DNA of 64,000 bases, taken from positions 1,456,001 through 1,520,000 of the forward strand of contig OX291562.1 of the NCBI GenBank assembly GCA_946406115.1. The letters are read 5' to 3'. How positions within the stretch are numbered: the stretch's first letter is position 1; each line of letters begins with the position of its first letter. The notes under the pieces were generated by a model. The model saw only the letters and a program-made list of their open reading frames with translations, did no database searches and was not told where the DNA came from. The stretch is from Apoda limacodes. Lineage: Eukaryota > Arthropoda > Insecta > Lepidoptera > Limacodidae. This document shows, piece by piece, positions 9,080-21,820 of this stretch. The position numbers and the translations under genes are program-made.

Positions 9080-10200
9080 TATTACGTCATATTCAATAAA
9101 AAAAAAATTTGTTGTAAAATAAAACAATTACGAGAATTCAAAATACTATCTGGAACCCTGTTATAAGATCGCACATCCAACCCCGCAAAATCACTACAAA
9201 CCCTTTGCAGCTCAACATTGTGTTTATCACAATTTTTACTGAACCTGTGTAAATTAAGACGAACGTGCATTATATTTGGTTAGATGTGCTGTGATGCTAC
9301 CGGCAAAATATTTATTTACTTGAAAAGCTCTTTCAGAGAATAACGGCAGTTTAGGTTATATATAAATACTGCTCTTTTTTGTAAAACAAATATTACAATT
9401 AGAATTTAGGATCCACGGTTATTACAATAAACTGAGTTGACTAGACCAAGTTTATAACTTCTCCATTCAGAGTTAAGTTATCAATAACAATCCTAACATT
9501 TGGCAATGTGACTTTAATATATTTGGTTTTTACGCATTTAATAACAAATTGTTTGCAGTAAACCAGTTTAAGATCTGCTTGAGAGCACTGTTTACATCGT
9601 CATACTTATCTTTAGTTTTTTTCACATAAAATATTAATTATGTATCATCTGCAAACGCTACAATTTCACACAAACCTTTCACATTATAAGACAGATCATT
9701 AACGTAAACCAGAAACAAAACATCAAAAAAGTAGAGCTATCGAACTTCACTCCATTTATGTCAAGAACCTAAATTTTATCTTTGAGTTAAAAAAAACAAT
9801 TAATGTAATAGTGCTACCTTTGCACAGTCAAAGGCTTTAGATAAATTGCGTTAGGCACTTATAGCATTTTGCGATTTCTCCCAAGCATCACAAATGTGTT
9901 TCATTAGAGTTATACCTGCATCGGCAGTACAGTGGCCCTTAGTAAATCCACATTGCTTTGTATGGTGTAATTTTAATCAATAAGAATATTCCAGAAGTTG
10001 TGGAAGCATGGTTTTTTTAAAGATTTTGCTCAAAGCAAGTAAAATAGACATAGGCTTGTAGTTATTCCGATTGTTTTCACCTCCACTCCGTCATCTATAC
10101 AAGCGTTAAAAATTACACATAAATAGGGGGTAATAGTATACACAATGTCTGACAATGCTTTTAAAGATATATCGCAATGTTCACCAGATATTTCAAATTC
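9080..10200 (-). pseudogene. Old non-LTR reverse-transcriptase pseudogene
   Basis: No long ORF survives, but the reverse strand translates in pieces to an RT in the correct order. Around 9960-9800 it reads CGFTKG, then DAWEKSQNAI and NLSKAFDC. Around 9720-9630 it reads LVYVNDL followed by the catalytic FADDT, then a stop. Around 9600-9440 it reads LPNVRIVIDNLTLNGEV. Near 9270-9130 lies a typical C-terminal stretch (FAGLDVRSYNRVP). Several stops and frameshifts show an old, dead copy. It differs from the Jockey-type elements A to E, and the motif wording is closer to CR1-like insect families. The limits are approximate. Confidence 0.75.
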
Positions 10201-11228
10201 TATGACTTAAAGGCCTTTATTATGTCAGAGGGAGAGATACATACAAATGTAAAAGTGGTTTTACTGTCAGTCACATTCTGTTTAAGAATTAATTCTACAG
10301 TTGAGAAGGAATTTAATAAAATTGTACTCGTTACAGGAGCTGAAGTAAAAATTTTTTGGAATTCATTGGCTACTTCATGATCATCAGATTCAGTATTTGA
10401 AACGTTTTAATTTCGGAATTTACCTGTTGAATATTATAAACAGGGGGCTGTTTATAACATTCCACGTTGCTTTGATCTTATTATCGGATCGTTTAATTTT
10501 TTACTAAGTTACATGAACTTTGCGGCATGGCAGACTTTGTTGAACAGTTTTGAACATTTTTTAATATACCTAAGGAAAGCAGGTTGGTGTTTATTCTTTT
10601 TTTATTTTATATAAATCATATAGCCTTAATCTACTCTTATGAATACCTCATTTATTTTAAAAGTTCAAGGTTTAAAAGTTTGAGAGAATTCAGAGTTGAA
10701 GAAGGTATTAGGGTCATTACAAGTGAAAACTTTAGATTTAATTTTTCTGTCGTAGTTTACTTTAAAGTTGTTCGAAAGAGAAGCACTTACGAGTCTACAT
10801 GTTTTTATTTAACATTTGTTTACTGTTGGTTTGTCTATAATTAATATTTTTTGCCCACAGCGGTCTGAAGATAAGTCAGTTGTAACTGACATTTCCGTAA
10901 CATCACAGTAAGTATAGATATTATCTAAGCAGTTTGCAGTTATTCTTGTCACTATTTCTACAATTTACGTTAGTTACTTTGTTTGTTCTTTACATACATT
11001 ATCTTAATTCCGGATTTTATAAACTGTCCACAAAATCTCTTACATATATGCTGCTATTGCTTCGTCGTTCAATGCTAAGAGTAGGCCTGCCTCAATGTCT
11101 TCACAAATCCAGGTCCTAACTTAATCGTGCTTGTCGACTTTTTGTGACTATTAAACTTTCTTACCGAAGTAAAACAAAGACAACTTTTGCCTGACAATGC
11201 CTGTTTCTAATATTCTACTGCAGATTAC
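10201..11228. other. AT-rich DNA between RT pseudogene and receptor exon 2
   Basis: No supported gene. Part of it may be the further decayed upstream end of the RT pseudogene. With respect to the receptor it is intron sequence downstream of exon 2. I do not see the next expected receptor exon here. Confidence 0.55.
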
Positions 11229-11371
11229 CTCAAAAACTTCCCTAGTGGCGGAGAAGGGCAGAACAGCGAGCCCCACGAGCAGGTCGGCGACGGCGAGGGA
11301 TACGATGAACAGGTTGGTGACGCTGCGGAGCTTCGACGAGCACCGCACCGCCAGGATTACCAGGCAGTTCC
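11229..11371 (-). CDS. Oamb: Biogenic-amine GPCR (Oamb-like octopamine receptor), coding exon 2
   Basis: A 143-base exon encoding the end of TM1, the first cytoplasmic loop and TM2 of a class A amine receptor: [20 protein letters not shown], then [20 protein letters not shown]. The GN of TM1 and the LAVAD of TM2 are the family signatures. The reverse strand shows an acceptor (GTGTCGCAG before 11371) and a donor (GAG|GTAATC at 11229/11228). The exon starts in phase 1 and completes the glycine codon left by exon 1. From memory of the family, the wording is closest to the alpha-adrenergic-like octopamine receptor Oamb, which couples octopamine to calcium and cAMP signalling at the plasma membrane. 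A tryptophan expected after SAT is arginine here (AGG). Other amine receptors cannot be fully excluded. Confidence 0.75.
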
Positions 11372-12278
11372 CTGCGACACCCACGCCAACCAAATCAGAC
11401 ACTCTTCAAAACGTAATATACCAGAATATGAAGCATGTATATATTCACATACAGGATGCACACCCGCATCATACTCGTAGTTTGGGGGGGGGGGCAGCCT
11501 CTGTTCACTAGCCACTGTAGACCTGCGCAACAGGGACAGGGACATGTATGTTGTAAATTACCAACTTTTTAAGTTATAGGTGGTTAAATAAAAGATCTGG
11601 GACTGAACAGAAATTAGTCAGAATTATGCAGGGAATATAATATCCTAACTAATGTATATTTGTAAAAGTCTATTTGTTTGATAATTGTTGTCTAAAGATT
11701 CTACGAAGCAGACAATTGAGCTGATTTTTGGCACTTTGGGGACGGTAAAGGATACAAGGCTCCCGGAAAAGAAATCCTATAGAAATAAGTAGGTATATAA
11801 CGTGCGCTAACTATAGCTACATCTATAGCTTTCTACATCAAACTTTCTAACCCTAATCTAAGACTTACTATAGACATACGTCAAATAACTAAAAAAAAAA
11901 CATACTTTTACAAAGTTCTGATGCTACCAGTAGCAGGACAATATTGAAAAGAAGATAAACGATTGAAACTCTTATTCCAATCCGTCGTTAGTGCTGAATT
12001 ATAAAGTGTTTAGTCAGTTTATAACTTTGAGTCCCCGAATCCCCCCAATCTCGATTATGGAGCTTTTCGTACGACGTTAAATGAATAAGCTCATTATTTA
12101 ATCAAGACAAAAATGCTAATCTGTATATACTAGTATATAAAGAGAGAGAACGGAAGAGAGAGAAAGCGGATTTTGGATATATGGAACCACTACCCCTCTT
12201 TGAAGGGTTTTCACTAATTAAAGGCATATTGTCTCAGATTGATAGACAAAGGCTATATACGTATTATGAAGGTTAATA
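11372..12278. other. Receptor intron 1, distal AT-rich part
   Basis: No ORF is supported. A G-run (11487-11494) is present. At about 11637-11830 the wording (ATCCTAACTAATG ... AAAGTCTATTTGTTTG) is reminiscent of a decayed lepidopteran Helitron-like repeat, but it is too weak to call. Confidence 0.4.
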
Positions 12279-12424
12279 AAGGAGAGAGATTATAGCGAAA
12301 CAAGTTGCCGAGTCAGCTTTTTTATTAAGGAGAGAGATTATAGCGAAACAAGTCGCCGGGTCAGCAATTTTAAAAAGAAGAGAGATTATAGCGAAAAAAG
12401 TCACCGGGTCAGCTATTTTCAAAT
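12279..12424 (+). repeat. Tandem triplicate, ~48-bp unit
   Basis: Three head-to-tail units start near 12279, 12327 and 12375. Each contains GAGAGATTATAGCGAA, then AAGT, then CCGGGTCAGC or a close variant. The spacers between them are T- and A-rich. Confidence 0.85.
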
Positions 12425-14049
12425 AAATTAAGATGTAAGTATCTAATGTTAATACTTTTATTTTAGATATTTACTTAACTTACGACGAACAGCTTCGAAT
12501 TCATTTCCCTCAAACTTAAGAGAGATAGAAAACTGTTCCCTAAAAGGGTTCTCGTCTGTGATGAAAATATCAATACAATAAATTTAGTATTCGGCCCATT
12601 CACTGGTCCATTACTGTTACTAAGGACGGAATTGGGATCTTTGAAACGGTCCCAAGTTGGCTGTTGAAGCGTGTCAGCAAACAGGCTCGACGTAATCGGC
12701 TAATGGGATTGTCAAGTCGGCCGATCGGTTGACATTCGCCTTTAGAATAAATGAATACCAAAGATTCGTAACGAAACGCCGCCATTTTAGTTGTCCCTTA
12801 AAAAAGACAAATTGTAAGTTCGGCCACTTTTATTGACCGACAAATGGAGCGACGTTTGAGGAAAATGAAAAATATTTACATTGGCTTTTCTTGTGTATTT
12901 TTCCTTTTTTCGTCTAACTGAGAAAATATTGTATTCGTCACATTGTACTAAGAATCTCGGAAATACTGTTCTTATTTGCATTAGGGTGCTGTACGCTTTC
13001 ACTTATTGAATACAAAAATATAAAATGTTGTTACTCGCGCAAATCCAGTGTTTCCTTTGTAATCGTCGTATCAGGCGGTGGAACTCTCAAGCAAACTTCT
13101 TTCTCTATTTTTTATTAGGGAATGATGCTGAAACACTTTATTTGCAATAATGTTTTATTTTATTCAACTTTTTTTGTTCGTCCATATTGTAATCTGTGGA
13201 TAATTGTGTTGGAAGTACAATTACTTATGTATATTTTTCTTTATTGTTTAATCTAAAATACATTGTTGATGTAAATAGCTCTGTAGCATCGTAAACACAG
13301 TAATTTGTATTCATATATTTGCATTTAGACGTCATATGACGTACTTTAAAAATTGTAACAAAAGTGCAAAATGACTACATCCACAGTATGTAGACAAGTC
13401 GTGGTGATATGTGCGATGTCATTTTGTCTCGGGTAATTTTACAAAAATTACATAATGCATGTACTATAATGTGTCTAAATCAGTGTTATTTCTTTAAATA
13501 CATACACTGAAAATATATGAAAAACTTATAAGCATAAAAAATAGCTTTTGTAGGTAAAAATACAATTTTTGTACTTTTACAACTTTTTTAAATTTTTTCT
13601 ACTTTTTATTGTGTAAAATCTTTTTATTATTGTAGCTTATAACTAGATATTACTATATTAGCATAAAAAATTTAGATTTAAGAAGAAAACGAGTTAGCAA
13701 ACGGCTAAAAATGTAAAACTTTCAAACTATTCTCGTTATAACTTTGTACTACAAAAGCTCACAAATATGTAACTTATACCATTCGAAAGCCCTTGTTGTG
13801 TACTACATTTTAGTACTACTCATGTGTGTTACTTTAACCATATGTCTGTAAATTAGGTTAAAGCGTTAGATCATAAGCAAAGTTTGTATCGAATGCGAGA
13901 ATAAATAAAAATCACAGCGTAAGCTTCCTCAAAGTTTTGCTACGAGGTAGCTAAGCTTTTTTTTTTTTTTTGCGTATCCTGTTTCTTTCGTTTCTTTCTG
14001 AATTGCTCCTAAGAACAAATCATTCTGCGTGAAAAACCTTTTGTTTGTA
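12425..14049. other. Receptor intron 1, AT-rich, nothing recognised
   Basis: About 1.6 kb of AT-rich intron DNA with homopolymer T runs (for example 13958-13971). I find no coding region, LTR or retroposon tail. Confidence 0.5.
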
Positions 14050-14287
14050 GACGGTGTGCGTACGTGTGCGTTTTGTGTGTTGCGGGTGCTCGTTCGAGCC
14101 GAAGCGTCATCGCTCATCGTATGCGAGCAAAAAGGCAACAGACTGCTGTCTCCTTCACTCTCGGTAGGCAATTTGGAATACGAGTAAGTGTTTTTTTTTT
14201 TTTTTTTTCTTATTTGCTCTGGTTCCGGCCGCATCTGTACGTGCCCGTCGAGGGATGTCGGTGTTACAGCGTCTTCAATCAACTAGA

Positions 14288-16020
14288 TGCCACCCCCCCC
14301 CATTCCGTCACCCGCCCCAACCACCTTTGGTCTAGGTCCCAACCACCAGCAATAGTGGCTCGTAACCTATTCACAGGCCAGGTTACTGCCGCGGACGGCA
14401 CTTTCGCCGCAGCATTCCCACCGTCGCACCCTCCGTCGGCTGCGTCTATGGCGTCAGCCCGCTCGGGCACCACAAGTTACGCCACCTCGGAGACAGGTGA
14501 CGAATACGAATATTTTCGTGACGAGGAGCTCCCCGCCATGTTGTCTCCCATCCAGGCCTCTCCTCCAACGGATGGTGTCTCGCATCAAAAGGTAAAAGCC
14601 GGCCCTGCTGCTAACTCAGAAATTGTAATACACGCCCCACCGGCGTCGCTCCCGCGCGACGCTTCAACTATATCCCCGATGACGACGACGACGCCATTTA
14701 ACCCACCGCCACGCGACAAGCCGCCATCAATTGCATTCAAAACCAGCGACCCACGTAAGGCAAGGGGCCGTGAGATACGTCCTTTTTCATAGAGCCCGCT
14801 CCAAACCCCTGCTGAGCAAGCCCGCGCGGCAGCTAGGGAGACATCAACCGCCGAAAACCTAGACAGGCAGGTACCCGTCCTATCTAAGACCCCGCCGCAA
14901 ACAGCAGCGACCAATGATGCTGAGCAGATGGACACCAACTCTCCGCAAAATACGAGCCAGACCTACGCGCAGGTGTCGGCCATTCCTGCCTCGCCCACAC
15001 AAAGCCAGACTCAAAAGCCTAAGGAAACTAAAGCCAGGTACCCACCGATCATTGTCGAAAACCTGCCGCATTGGTCGGTGCATCTTAAAAAGCTGCACTC
15101 CCTCCTAAAGCACGCCCCGCACGCGAAACCGTTCAGCAAGGGCGTACGGTACCTACCTCAATCGCCGGTCGAATATAGGGTGGTGGCGGCCTATATCGAC
15201 GAACTCTCAAAAGCTGACAAAGTATCATGGTATTGTTATAGCCTAGATAACGAAAGGCCGCAAAAAATAGCGATTAAAGGTCTCCCTCTCGACGCACCGT
15301 TGGAGGAGATAGCCGCTGAGCTGGAAACACTTGGCTTCCCCCTGTCGCACATACGACAAATCCCGGGGGCGAGAGGTCGCCCTATTGTATTTATTTCGGC
15401 CAGCCTGAAAAAAGGTACGACCCAAGTGAGCTCCAAAATATTTATAATATTACGGAGCTCCTCAGTATGACCGGCGTATCCATCTCTGCGTGGTAGGCAA
15501 AGCCCGGGCCGGCGCAGTGTCATCGTTGCCAAGCCTGCGGCCACTCATCGGCCATTGTCACCGCCCGATTAGATGTGTGCGCTGCGGAGAGGGCCACACC
15601 ACGGCTGACTGCACACGCGACAGGGACGCCACGCCAACGTGTGCAAACTGCAAGAGAGAGCACGCCGCCAACGACAAGGTATATCCGATGTACAGGAGGG
15701 ATGCTCGAAAAATGGGGTTGAAAAAAACGTGCCTACTATGGTTTCCGCGGTTGAAAAACAGATGGCACCCGTAGCCACGCCTGCCGCTGCTGCTCCGCCC
15801 ACCGTCGCTACCACGCCCCGCGCCCAACCACAAGCCCCATTGCCCACTTTGTTTGAACCCCCCCAACCCCTCATCCCCGCAAGAGCGCAAGCCCCGCCCA
15901 CCGCATCGCAGCGCAAGGTAAATTTCAAATCCAATTCTTTGCCACCCCCGCGCCACCGCCTAGGGGTCGCGCATCTCTCTCTGGGGGTGCGTACTGTGTT
16001 TCGCCACTGTCACTCAGCAT
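14288..16020 (+). pseudogene. C ORF1 (Gag-like) with several frameshifts
   Basis: Reads in successive frames as a Gag like that of E. An N-terminal part reads VARNLFTGQVTAADGTF and FRDEELPAMLSPI. The middle block reads PPIIVENLPHWSVHLKKLHS with AAYIDELSKADKVSWYCY and IAIKGLPLD. CCHC knuckles follow (IRCVRCGEGHTTADC, then CANCKREHAA). The frame breaks near 14790 (stop), 15470 and 15775, so no intact protein can be made. A run of Cs near 14291 may hide another indel. Confidence 0.75.
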
Positions 16021-16133
16021 AGCCAGAGCGTCCATAGCTGCGCTTAACGCAGCTATCGAGGCCATCGCGGTCGGGCAAAACCCGCTGCCCGCATTACTGC
16101 ACGGCCTGCAGCAACCTACCTCCTGGTCCAAGA

Positions 16134-18162
16134 ATTCTCTTCAATCTAAGGATTGTATACTGGAATCCAGGGGGGGTAAGAGGTAAGACCGATGACCTCA
16201 GGTTTCTAGTCCAGCAGCATGATATTTATATTGTGCTGTTGGACGAAACCAAGTTACGACCTGAGCAACAATTACGTCTACCTAATTATTTCGTCTACAG
16301 GCGGGACGTCAACCGGCACATCTCCGTAGTAAACTAAGCCAAAAACGAGAGCTTCGCAAACTGTGGTGCCTAACTCGTTGCCCGACAATTAAAAAAGAGC
16401 TGAATAAGTTAGGTAGTGAGCTATCGCACCAAATTTCAACCTATCGGAAATGGTCTTGGGATATCACAATCTCAAAGGCCAGCGATAACGATACCGCTCT
16501 TTATCGTTTAGCTTGCTGTATGACCAACACCCCTGCACCCATACACCCCCTTGTATGATGGATTTGGATTGGAGAAGATACCCACGAGACACCCTCTTGT
16601 AGACACGCTAGGTAACCGCCTGTACTCAGCTGAGGAACGCGCGGGCTTACTGGCGGACCACTTCGAGGACCAATTTAGGCCCAATCCCATTGTCGACCAC
16701 GCCCACACAACATTGGTTGAAGAACGTATACAACAGATCCTTACAAGTCCTATCGACCCACTTAGAGGTGATGATTTTATCTCCCCTAAGGAGGTCAAAA
16801 AATTTATTTCTTATTTAAATAAAAAGAAATCCCCTGGCCCTGACGGAATTCCAAACACGGCCCTATTAATGTTGCCTAGAAAAGGTCTTGTGGCCCTAAC
16901 CCGTATTTTTAACGGGATCCTGCGCACAGGTTTCTTTCCCACGGCCTGGAGGACAGGCAAAATTATTGTCATACCGAAGCCTGGCAAGAGCCGCCAGAAA
17001 CCAGAGCATTATCGCCCCATCACTTTACATTCTAACATAGCCAAACTGTTCGAACGTCTTTTATTGAAAAGGGTATCAACTTTTATCAATCTAAGGCCAG
17101 AACAGTTTGGTTTTAGAAGTAATCATAGCACCAGTCTTCAGCTTACTCGCGTATTACACCACATGGCCTTTGAGATGAACAAGGGCAGGTACACGGTCGG
17201 GGTCTTTCTCGATATCGAGAAGGCCTTTGATCGTGTATGGCACGCCGGCTTATTGTTTAAGCTCTCTAAGACCAATTTACCCCCATGTTCGGGCGTATAA
17301 TAGCCTCTTTTCTGGAGGGGCGGAGTTTCTATGTTTCGGTTGACAATAAAAACTCCCCCACTAAGACCATTTCAGCGGGGGTCCCACAAGGTAGTTGCCT
17401 TTCCCCTCTGTTGTATGCACTCTTCACCAATGACATTCCTACGCTTAGCGATAGCGGTCGGACGTCACCCTAGCATTGTATGCTGACGACAGCGCGTACA
17501 TGAGCTCATCCCGTAAGTCCCATTTAGATGCCGCTAAAATGCAGCGATTATTGGATATCCTCCCGTGCTGGCTTGACAAGTGGAGGATAGCAGTAAATGC
17601 CTCAAAAACGGCAGCCATCTTAACCGGCCAACAGAGACTTTTACCTAAGGAGCTTGTATTCCGTGGACAGGTAATTGAGTGGCAGAGCAGTGTGAAATAC
17701 CTTGGCTGCGTTATCGACCGCAGGTTGCACATGACCAAAATGGTCGAGCATGCGGCAGCCAGAGCAGTCGGCGCCAGGGCGGCCCTAAGGCCATTATTTT
17801 CATCTGACCTGCCGCTTAAAACCAAAGTCCGGCTATACAAGCTTTATGTTAGGTCCCGTTTGACGTACGCCGCGCCGGCTTGGTGCGCATTTCTATCCGC
17901 CACTAAAAAGAGAAGGATCCAAGTTGTGCAAAACAAATCGCTGAGGATAATAACGGGCGCTCCGCGTTACGTCCGCAACGACACAATTGCTAGGGACACA
18001 AAGGCAGAGCCGATAGGTGAGTTTATCGCCAGACTGGCCGCCCGGCTGTTTGACATGGCGGACAACAGTGCGCATCCACACCTAAGGGGCATTGCGCCGC
18101 TACACGCCCGTCCTCCTGAAGGCCGACCTCTCCCTAGGGAGCTAATCCCGCCTAAAAACTAG
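16134..18162 (+). pseudogene. C ORF2 with endonuclease deletion and broken RT
   Basis: It starts like the E endonuclease (YWNPGGVRGKT, then DETKLRPEQQLRLPNYF and YRRDV). Near 16328 it jumps to the linker before the RT (KRELRKLWCLTRCP), so roughly 650 bases that hold most of the endonuclease are missing. RT motifs follow: KSPGPDGIPN, HYRPITLHSNIAKLFERLLL, EQFGFRSNHST, FLDIEKAFDRVWH, AGVPQGSCLSPLLYALFTNDIP and LYADDSAYM (near 17475). Frame changes occur near 17290 and 17460. The last 200 residues are open to the stop at 18162. The copy is inactive. Confidence 0.8.
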
Positions 18163-19005
18163 CCGGGGTTATTATATGTTATATGTCATATGATAGTTAG
18201 TTTTTGCGTTCAAAATCACCTTTGTTATCTTTATTCTCCACTTTCGTTTTTTCCGCTTTATCACAATTCTTTGCTTTATGTTTTTTCTTTTTTTGCTTTT
18301 TGCTGTTTTATTTCCTCTTCGCCACTTTCACAAAGTGGCCACTAATATACTGACAGAGGGCCTGAAAAGTAGGCCCTCTTTAAACAATCACCGAGGGTGC
18401 GCTCACCCTCGAGACTCGCCCGGGTCATGGGTTAAAACGTATCTTACAGGGGTGGAAAAAGATGTCCACGTAAGTAAGTAAGCCGCCTCAGCCATTCCCA
18501 ATTCGACTTTCGTGTTGTGCGGTCGTGTTCAAGAGCGTCAAGTGTTCTCATTGTGCTCCGAGCAGTGGTGACTCAGCTGGTGCGCACTCCTGTGTGGTGT
18601 TTTGCCTCAGCGCTGACGACCTCAAATTGTTGTTTGGATTATTGCCCGCAATTCTCGGAAAATCGGCCTGAGTGTTGAGCGCTGCTCGGTTGTGTGTATT
18701 GGCTGGGAAATTGCTTTTCGGCCCGTACTGGATGTGCTTTCGCGCTTTTCAACGCGCCCATAACGCGAAGTTTATCGAAGCGATACTGTGTGTTTTTGTG
18801 TGTGAGTGTGTGTTCTCGTAGTCGCGGAACTACTACGCATAGTGGTGACCCTCGCTTGCCTCTTTGACTGACGCTGGTTTGCCCGGCCTGAGTCCGGCTT
18901 TGGGTTAAATCGCTAGTGTAGTATTTCCGCTTCAGCGGTTCGCCGCTCCGCACATTCTCGTGTTTTAAGTGTCGATTGCGTCTAGTTTGTAGAAATCCAG
19001 TTAGT

Positions 19006-19552
19006 TTATTACGGCTCAGAAATACGAGTACCATACGTACTCGCTGGCCGAAGAACGCATGCTCAGGGCAGATATAAGGGGAGTCCCTAAGGAATTCTCC
19101 GAAAAAACTGTCCAGGACGACTTAATCGTCCAAGGACTCCCAGTTAGGGAAGTACATCGTATGTACAACGGCCGCAACCGATCTGAGTGCGACGACATGG
19201 CGCTTGTCGTGCTTGACCTCACCAAAGAGGGCAAAGCCATCTTTAATATTAAAGATGTGTGCAGCCTAAAGGGCGTCCGGGTCGAGACTCCGCACAAACG
19301 GTCGACCCCAGGACAATGCCACCGATGACAGTTGTATGGCCATGCATAGCGCAACTGCAAACGCAGACCGCGCTGCGTGAAATGTCTGCGCGATCACGCC
19401 ACTCCGGACTGTGAACGCGATCGCGTTAACGCATCCGACCCGGTCGCTTGCGTACTCTGTGGGAGCGATGGCCTCCCTGCGAATTACCGCGAGTGCCCCA
19501 AAGCTCCCAAACAGAACCCGCGTAAACCCAAACAGGGTAAATCGCGATCATC
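19006..19552 (+). pseudogene. D ORF1 remnant
   Basis: Covers only the conserved Gag region of the B family: LRADIRGVPKEFSEKTVQDD, VREVHRMYNGR, then the knuckle region. Two codons of the first knuckle region are stops (after QCHR and after YGHA), and the end is fused out of place to ORF2 sequence. Non-functional. Confidence 0.8.
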
Positions 19553-21820
19553 ATTGCATCGGTTTATCTCTCTCCCTTAAAAGACTTACTCGAGAGCGAC
19601 CTTCAGTCGCTCTTAAATTTAGGCGACGCCATCATTCTTGCCGGCGACCTAAATTGCAAGCATCGCCGCTGGAACTCTTCAGTAACTTCACGGAGAGGCA
19701 GACTTGTCGATGATTTAGCTGACAGACTAAACTTTGACATCATAGCTCCAATGACGCCCACTTATTTTCCCCACAATACTCGGAATAACCCTGACGTACT
19801 CGACATAGCAATTCTAAATAATGTAAGGCTAAGCTTTCGATCTATAGAGGTGCTTGACGAACTTGACTCGGACCACCGCTCTGTCCTCCTCCGATTAGGT
19901 TCCCCTTCGGACTCTTCTCCCGACACTAGAACCGTGACGGACTGGGATAAATTTCCCAGCTCGCCACATCTAGACCGCGTTCCCAACGTAATGTCTTCCG
20001 CGATCGACCTAAACGTAGCTATTGACTCACTCACTAGCCACCTGACCGCCACCGTTGGGCGAGTGCTCAGGACAGGTACCGGTTGGTGATTATCACCACC
20101 TAATCCTACCTCAGCACATCAGGTCGCTAATGACGGAGCATAACGCGGCCCGCCGCGCACGCGATCGCGCTCCCACTATCGATAATAAAGCTCGCTACAA
20201 CGACTTACACCGCCGTTTAAGATCCGCTGTAGCTGAGCTTCGCGCTTCGGCGATCTGATGGAGAACATTTCTCCTTCTCACCAAGCTTATTGGCACTTAG
20301 CCAGAGCTCTAAAATCAGACACCGCCAACTCTCTCCCTCCGTTAACTTGTCCCAACAACGTTCCCGCGTTCGATGACGACGAAAAAGCGGATTGCCTAGC
20401 GTCTAGCCTCCAAGCCCAATGTGCCTTAAGCACACAGCCTTTCGATCCCGACCACGTGCGCGAGGTAGACGGCGAAGTGGAGCGCAGAACTTCTCTGCCT
20501 CCACAAGACCCCCTGCCCCCTGTCACTGTCGACGAAGTCATACAGGTCATCAAAGACCTACGCCCCCGTAAAGCCCCCGGTGCGGACGGTATCTCTTACG
20601 ATATCCTAAAGCGCCTCACTCTTCCCCTTCTCTGCCTCCTTGTAGCGATCTTTAACGCTGCTATCGAACATTGCATCTTTCCTACTCAATGGAAAGATGC
20701 AATAGTTATAGGCATCCATAAGCCAGGCAAAGCTCGTACCGAGCCGTCCTCCTTTCGCCCTATAAGTTTACTTAAGGCCCTTGGTAAACTCTATGAACGC
20801 CTCCTCCTCGCTCGCCTACGGAACGCTATAGTCTCCAGAGGCATTTTAATAGACGAGCAGTTCGGCTTCCGTGCCAAACACTCATGCGTCCATCAAGTCC
20901 TCCGCATAACGGAACATATTCTCACTGGCTTCCAACCAGCATAAGGTAAGACCCGCCACACGTGCGCTGTCTTCTTCGATGTAGCGAAAGCTTTCGACAA
21001 AGTCTGGCACAACGGTTTAATTTTTAAACTGTACAACTTTCAGTTGCCAGATCGTCTCGTGCTCATCATACGAGACTATTTGTCGAATCGTAGCTTTCGC
21101 TACAAAGTAGAAGGCACTCTCTCTTCCCCCCGTCCCATAGATGCAAGAGTCCCGCAAGGGTCCGTGCTCGCCCCCATCTTGTACCTTCTGTACACCAACG
21201 ACATCCCTTAAACGATAGGTACCCATCTAGCCCTCTTTGCGGACGATACCGCTCTCTATACCACCGATAGGCAAGTGAGTCGAATCGCTAAGAGACTCCA
21301 ACCCGCTATCACCGCCCTAGGCGAATGGTTTCGGAAATGAAGAATCGAGGTGAATCCCGACAAAAGCTCTGCCGTCCTCTTTACCGTAGGCTGCCCTCCG
21401 CGGCCCCCTCCCCTCTCTCTCTTCGGTCGTGCCATTCCCTGGCAAAATAAGACCAAATATCTCGGTGTGACCATGGATAGTCGTTTTAACCTTCACGCTC
21501 ACACCAAAATAGTCAGAGACCGAGCCGTTTTTGTACTCGGTCATCTCTATCCCATGATAGGCTAGTACAGTAAGATGTCGCTTAGAAATAAGCTGAATCT
21601 TTACACAACTTGCATCTGCCCCGTACTAGCTTATGCTAGCGTAGTCTTTGCGTTATCCCAGTGCAATCTCCACAAACTTCAGACCCTCCAATATCGCTTT
21701 CTCAGAGCGGCCTCTGGAGCCTCTTCGAACTCCCTCGATTCCCCAATATTTCAAAGACCTGGCAGTCCGCTTCGAGCGTACACAAAATCACCCGAATTGA
21801 TTAATTGTGCAATCCACAAC
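19553..21820 (+). pseudogene. D ORF2 remnant, 5' part
   Basis: It starts inside the endonuclease (SLLNLGDAIILAGDLNCKHR) and continues through DVLDIAIL and SDHRSVLLRLG. The RT motifs follow (KAPGADGISYDIL, FRPISLLKALGKLYERLLL, EQFGFRAKHS), and the FADDT box survives near 21238. Frameshifts near 20055 and 20245 and stops near 20942, 21208 and 21340 break it. The segment ends at the S2 target duplication ACAAC (21816-21820) and resumes at 23481. Confidence 0.8.

Larger units (their letters stand above)
14050..18480 (+). mobile_element. C: decayed Jockey-type element, E family, internally deleted
   Basis: The 5' end resembles E (TGTAGACGG near 14047) and the 3' UTR resembles E (CGCCCGGGTCATG near 18418, ending GTCCACGTAAGTAAGTA). 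Between them lie broken ORF1 and ORF2. Most of the endonuclease domain is missing. There is no poly(A); the copy ends in a few GTAA repeats. I found no clear target duplication. It lies in the receptor intron, opposite in orientation to the gene. Element D begins only about ten bases beyond its end. Confidence 0.8.

Noticed and set aside
12279..12424. CRISPR-like array
   Set aside because: Only three adjacent degenerate units without unique spacers of constant length, in a eukaryotic intron.
13958..14208. Long T-runs near 13958 and 14192 as reverse poly(A) tails
   Set aside because: No target duplication or retroposon body in reverse orientation next to them; the second lies inside element C.
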